DNA of 6,131 nucleotides, from assembly GCA_015523685.1 (NCBI GenBank), contig WAJW01000039.1, positions 1 through 6,131 on the forward strand, given 5' to 3'. This document shows positions 4,852-6,131 of this stretch, piece after piece (the first letter of the stretch is position 1; every line of letters starts with the position of its first letter). The notes under the pieces are model-generated. The model saw nothing but the letters and a program-made list of their open reading frames with translations. It did not search any database and was not told the DNA's origin. The position numbers were made by a program, and so were the translations under genes. Source of the DNA: Archaeoglobaceae archaeon (lineage in GTDB: Archaea; Halobacteriota; Archaeoglobi; Archaeoglobales; JdFR-42).

Positions 4852-5922
4852 ATGGATGCAATGCTCGCACTCGAAGATGGAACTGTTCTGTACGGAGAGG
4901 GCTTTGGAGCGAGAGTGAATGCTCTTGGAGAACTGGTTTTTGCCACCCCATATACGGGTTATGAAGAGGCCCTCACAGACCCTTCATACAACGGCCAGAT
5001 TCTCATGATGACCTATCCCCTTATAGGAAACTACGGCGTTAATAGCAACAATTTCCAGTCATCAAGGGTTCAGGTGGAAGGATTTGTTGTCAGAGAGCTG
5101 TGTGACACCCCCTCTCATTATGATGTCGAATTCACAGTTGATGAGCTGTTGAAAAAACACGGAGTTCCGGGAATTTCGGAGATAGATACCAGAATGCTCA
5201 CAATCAAAACAAGAAGGTACGGGACAATGAAGGCCGCCCTCATAAGAGAGAAAATGACTGAAGAAGAGGCTGTGGAGCTTGCAAGGAACCAGCCCGACAT
5301 AAGTGAACTCAACTTAATCGATGAGGTATCGGTTCAGGAGCCTTTCAGAATTGAAGGAAAGGGAAAAAGAGTCGTTGTGGTGGATCTCGGTGTAAAGAAA
5401 AATATTCTGAACAATCTCGTTAAAAGAAATCTTGATATCGTGGTTGTTCCCCACAATTTTTCCAGAAAGGAAATCCTCAACTTCGAGCCTGATGCCATAC
5501 TTTTTTCAAATGGCCCTGGAGATCCGAAAACTGCAGGTAATGCAATTCGACTTGCACGGGATTTTGCTGGTGAGATTCCCGTATTCGGTATATGCTTCGG
5601 CCATCAGATTATCGGTCTTGCCCTCGGTGGAGATACGTACAAGCTTAAATTCGGTCACCGTGGGGGGAACCAGCCTGTTAAGGATTTTGAATCCGGAAAA
5701 GTATTCATAACATCCCAGAACCATGGATTTGCGGTGGATCCGGATTCGGTTGAGGGGACGGATCTGGAGGTGATGCAGGTCAATGCGAATGATCTCACGG
5801 TTGAGGCAATGAAGAGTGATTACCTCGATGTAATGAGTGTCCAGTATCATCCCGAAGGTAAACCCGGACCCCATGACACGGAGTTCTTTTTTGATATGAT
5901 AAGAAAAAGGCTGGAGGAGTAG
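4852..5922 (+). CDS. carA: Carbamoyl-phosphate synthetase, small (glutaminase) subunit
   Basis: This 356-residue cytoplasmic subunit hydrolyses glutamine and passes ammonia to CarB, which makes carbamoyl phosphate for pyrimidine and arginine synthesis. The N-terminal CarA-specific domain (1-165) shows ALEDGTVLYGEGFGA (6-20), FATPYTGYEEALTDPSYNGQI (30-50) and YPLIGNYGVN (55-64). The class I glutamine amidotransferase domain (about 172-356) begins KRVVVVDLGVKKNI and includes SNGPGDP (219-225), the nucleophile elbow GICFGHQ (C248), KFGHRGGNQPV (266-276), TSQNHGFAV (287-295) and the catalytic pair in YHPEG (H333, E335). All triad residues are present. The length matches archaeal and bacterial CarA. 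ATG 4852 has no ribosome-binding site but lies 24 bases after a TATA box, so the transcript is probably leaderless; ATG 4861 is an alternative that would trim three residues. carB follows after one base. Confidence 0.98.
   Translation: MDAMLALEDGTVLYGEGFGARVNALGELVFATPYTGYEEALTDPSYNGQILMMTYPLIGNYGVNSNNFQSSRVQVEGFVVRELCDTPSHYDVEFTVDELLKKHGVPGISEIDTRMLTIKTRRYGTMKAALIREKMTEEEAVELARNQPDISELNLIDEVSVQEPFRIEGKGKRVVVVDLGVKKNILNNLVKRNLDIVVVPHNFSRKEILNFEPDAILFSNGPGDPKTAGNAIRLARDFAGEIPVFGICFGHQIIGLALGGDTYKLKFGHRGGNQPVKDFESGKVFITSQNHGFAVDPDSVEGTDLEVMQVNANDLTVEAMKSDYLDVMSVQYHPEGKPGPHDTEFFFDMIRKRLEE
5913..5919 (+). promoter_or_regulatory. Ribosome-binding site of carB
   Basis: GGAGGAG at the very end of carA, four bases before ATG 5924, supports internal initiation of carB on the operon mRNA. 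Confidence 0.8.
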
Positions 5923-5923
5923 A

Positions 5924-6131
5924 ATGCCAGTAAGGGAAGACCTCAAAAAGGTTCTGGTGATAGGAAGTGGGCCTATCCAGATTGGACAGGCTGCAGAGTT
6001 TGATTACAGCGGGAGTCAGGCATGCAAGGCTCTCAGGGAAGAGGGTATTGAGGTCATACTTGTCAATTCCAATCCCGCCACAATCATGACGGATCCTGAG
6101 ATCGCAGACAGAATATACATAGAGCCGATAC
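5924..6131 (+). CDS. carB: Carbamoyl-phosphate synthetase, large subunit (5' part)
   Basis: Only the first 69 residues are in the window. They match the start of the CarB large subunit: after MPVREDLKK comes the phosphate-loop-like VLVIGSGPIQIGQAAEFDYSG (about 10-30), then QACKALREEGIEVILVNSNPATIMTDPEIADRIYIEPI (32-69), the first pre-ATP-grasp domain. The full protein would carry two ATP-grasp halves that phosphorylate bicarbonate and carbamate, using ammonia from CarA. Some archaea split carB into two genes; whether this one is full length cannot be judged here. It starts one base after the carA stop with its own ribosome-binding site. Confidence 0.98.
   Translation, partial: MPVREDLKKVLVIGSGPIQIGQAAEFDYSGSQACKALREEGIEVILVNSNPATIMTDPEIADRIYIEPI

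Noticed and set aside
5506..5946. A 146-codon minus-strand frame across carA
   Set aside because: It is antisense to the conserved amidotransferase domain of carA, has no family character, and has no promoter or ribosome-binding site.
1..6131. CRISPR array, defence system or transposon
   Set aside because: No regularly spaced repeats, no cas, nuclease, toxin or transposase motifs, and no paired terminal repeats were seen on either strand.

Overview
The window reads as chromosomal DNA of a euryarchaeon. Core promoters have archaeal BRE/TATA elements. Several genes start about 22-24 bases downstream of a TATA box, which implies leaderless mRNAs, while downstream genes in operons carry strong GGAGG ribosome-binding sites. 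Neither tRNA gene encodes its 3' CCA. The proteins look like archaeal family members with many AGA/AGG arginine codons. The overall flavour recalls Archaeoglobi or a relative, but that placement is an impression, not a proof.

Layout. (1) 1-1824, plus strand: the 3' end of an unidentified gene, then a NOL1/NOP2/Sun-family RNA m5C methyltransferase with all catalytic motifs, then a DUF72 (YecE-like) protein joined to it by an ATGA stop/start overlap. (2) 1778-2308, minus strand: a GNAT N-acetyltransferase whose 3' end overlaps the DUF72 gene tail-to-tail by 47 bases. (3) 2309-2413: a compact divergent promoter region serving the acetyltransferase and a YnfA/UPF0060 four-helix membrane protein (2414-2752). 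It holds a hyphenated palindrome and a direct repeat that could be operator sites. (4) 2938-4068: a predicted lipoprotein with an N-terminal two-cysteine helical segment and a five-bladed beta-propeller resembling the GH43/GH32/GH130-type fold. This is the least conventional gene here. (5) 4163-4652: two tRNA genes facing each other, tRNA-Arg(CCU) on plus and tRNA-Gly(CCC) on minus, separated by an AT-rich 344-base stretch with no convincing gene. (6) 4852-6131: carA and the start of carB, the two subunits of glutamine-dependent carbamoyl-phosphate synthetase, arranged as an operon one base apart.

Functionally this is mostly housekeeping: RNA modification, translation (tRNAs) and pyrimidine/arginine precursor synthesis, with a small set of accessory genes (acetyltransferase, membrane protein, propeller lipoprotein) between. 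I found no CRISPR array, transposase, phage gene or defence cassette. The points most worth following are the propeller lipoprotein with its cysteine-bearing N-terminal segment, the recurring leaderless-promoter architecture, and the candidate operators in the divergent promoter.
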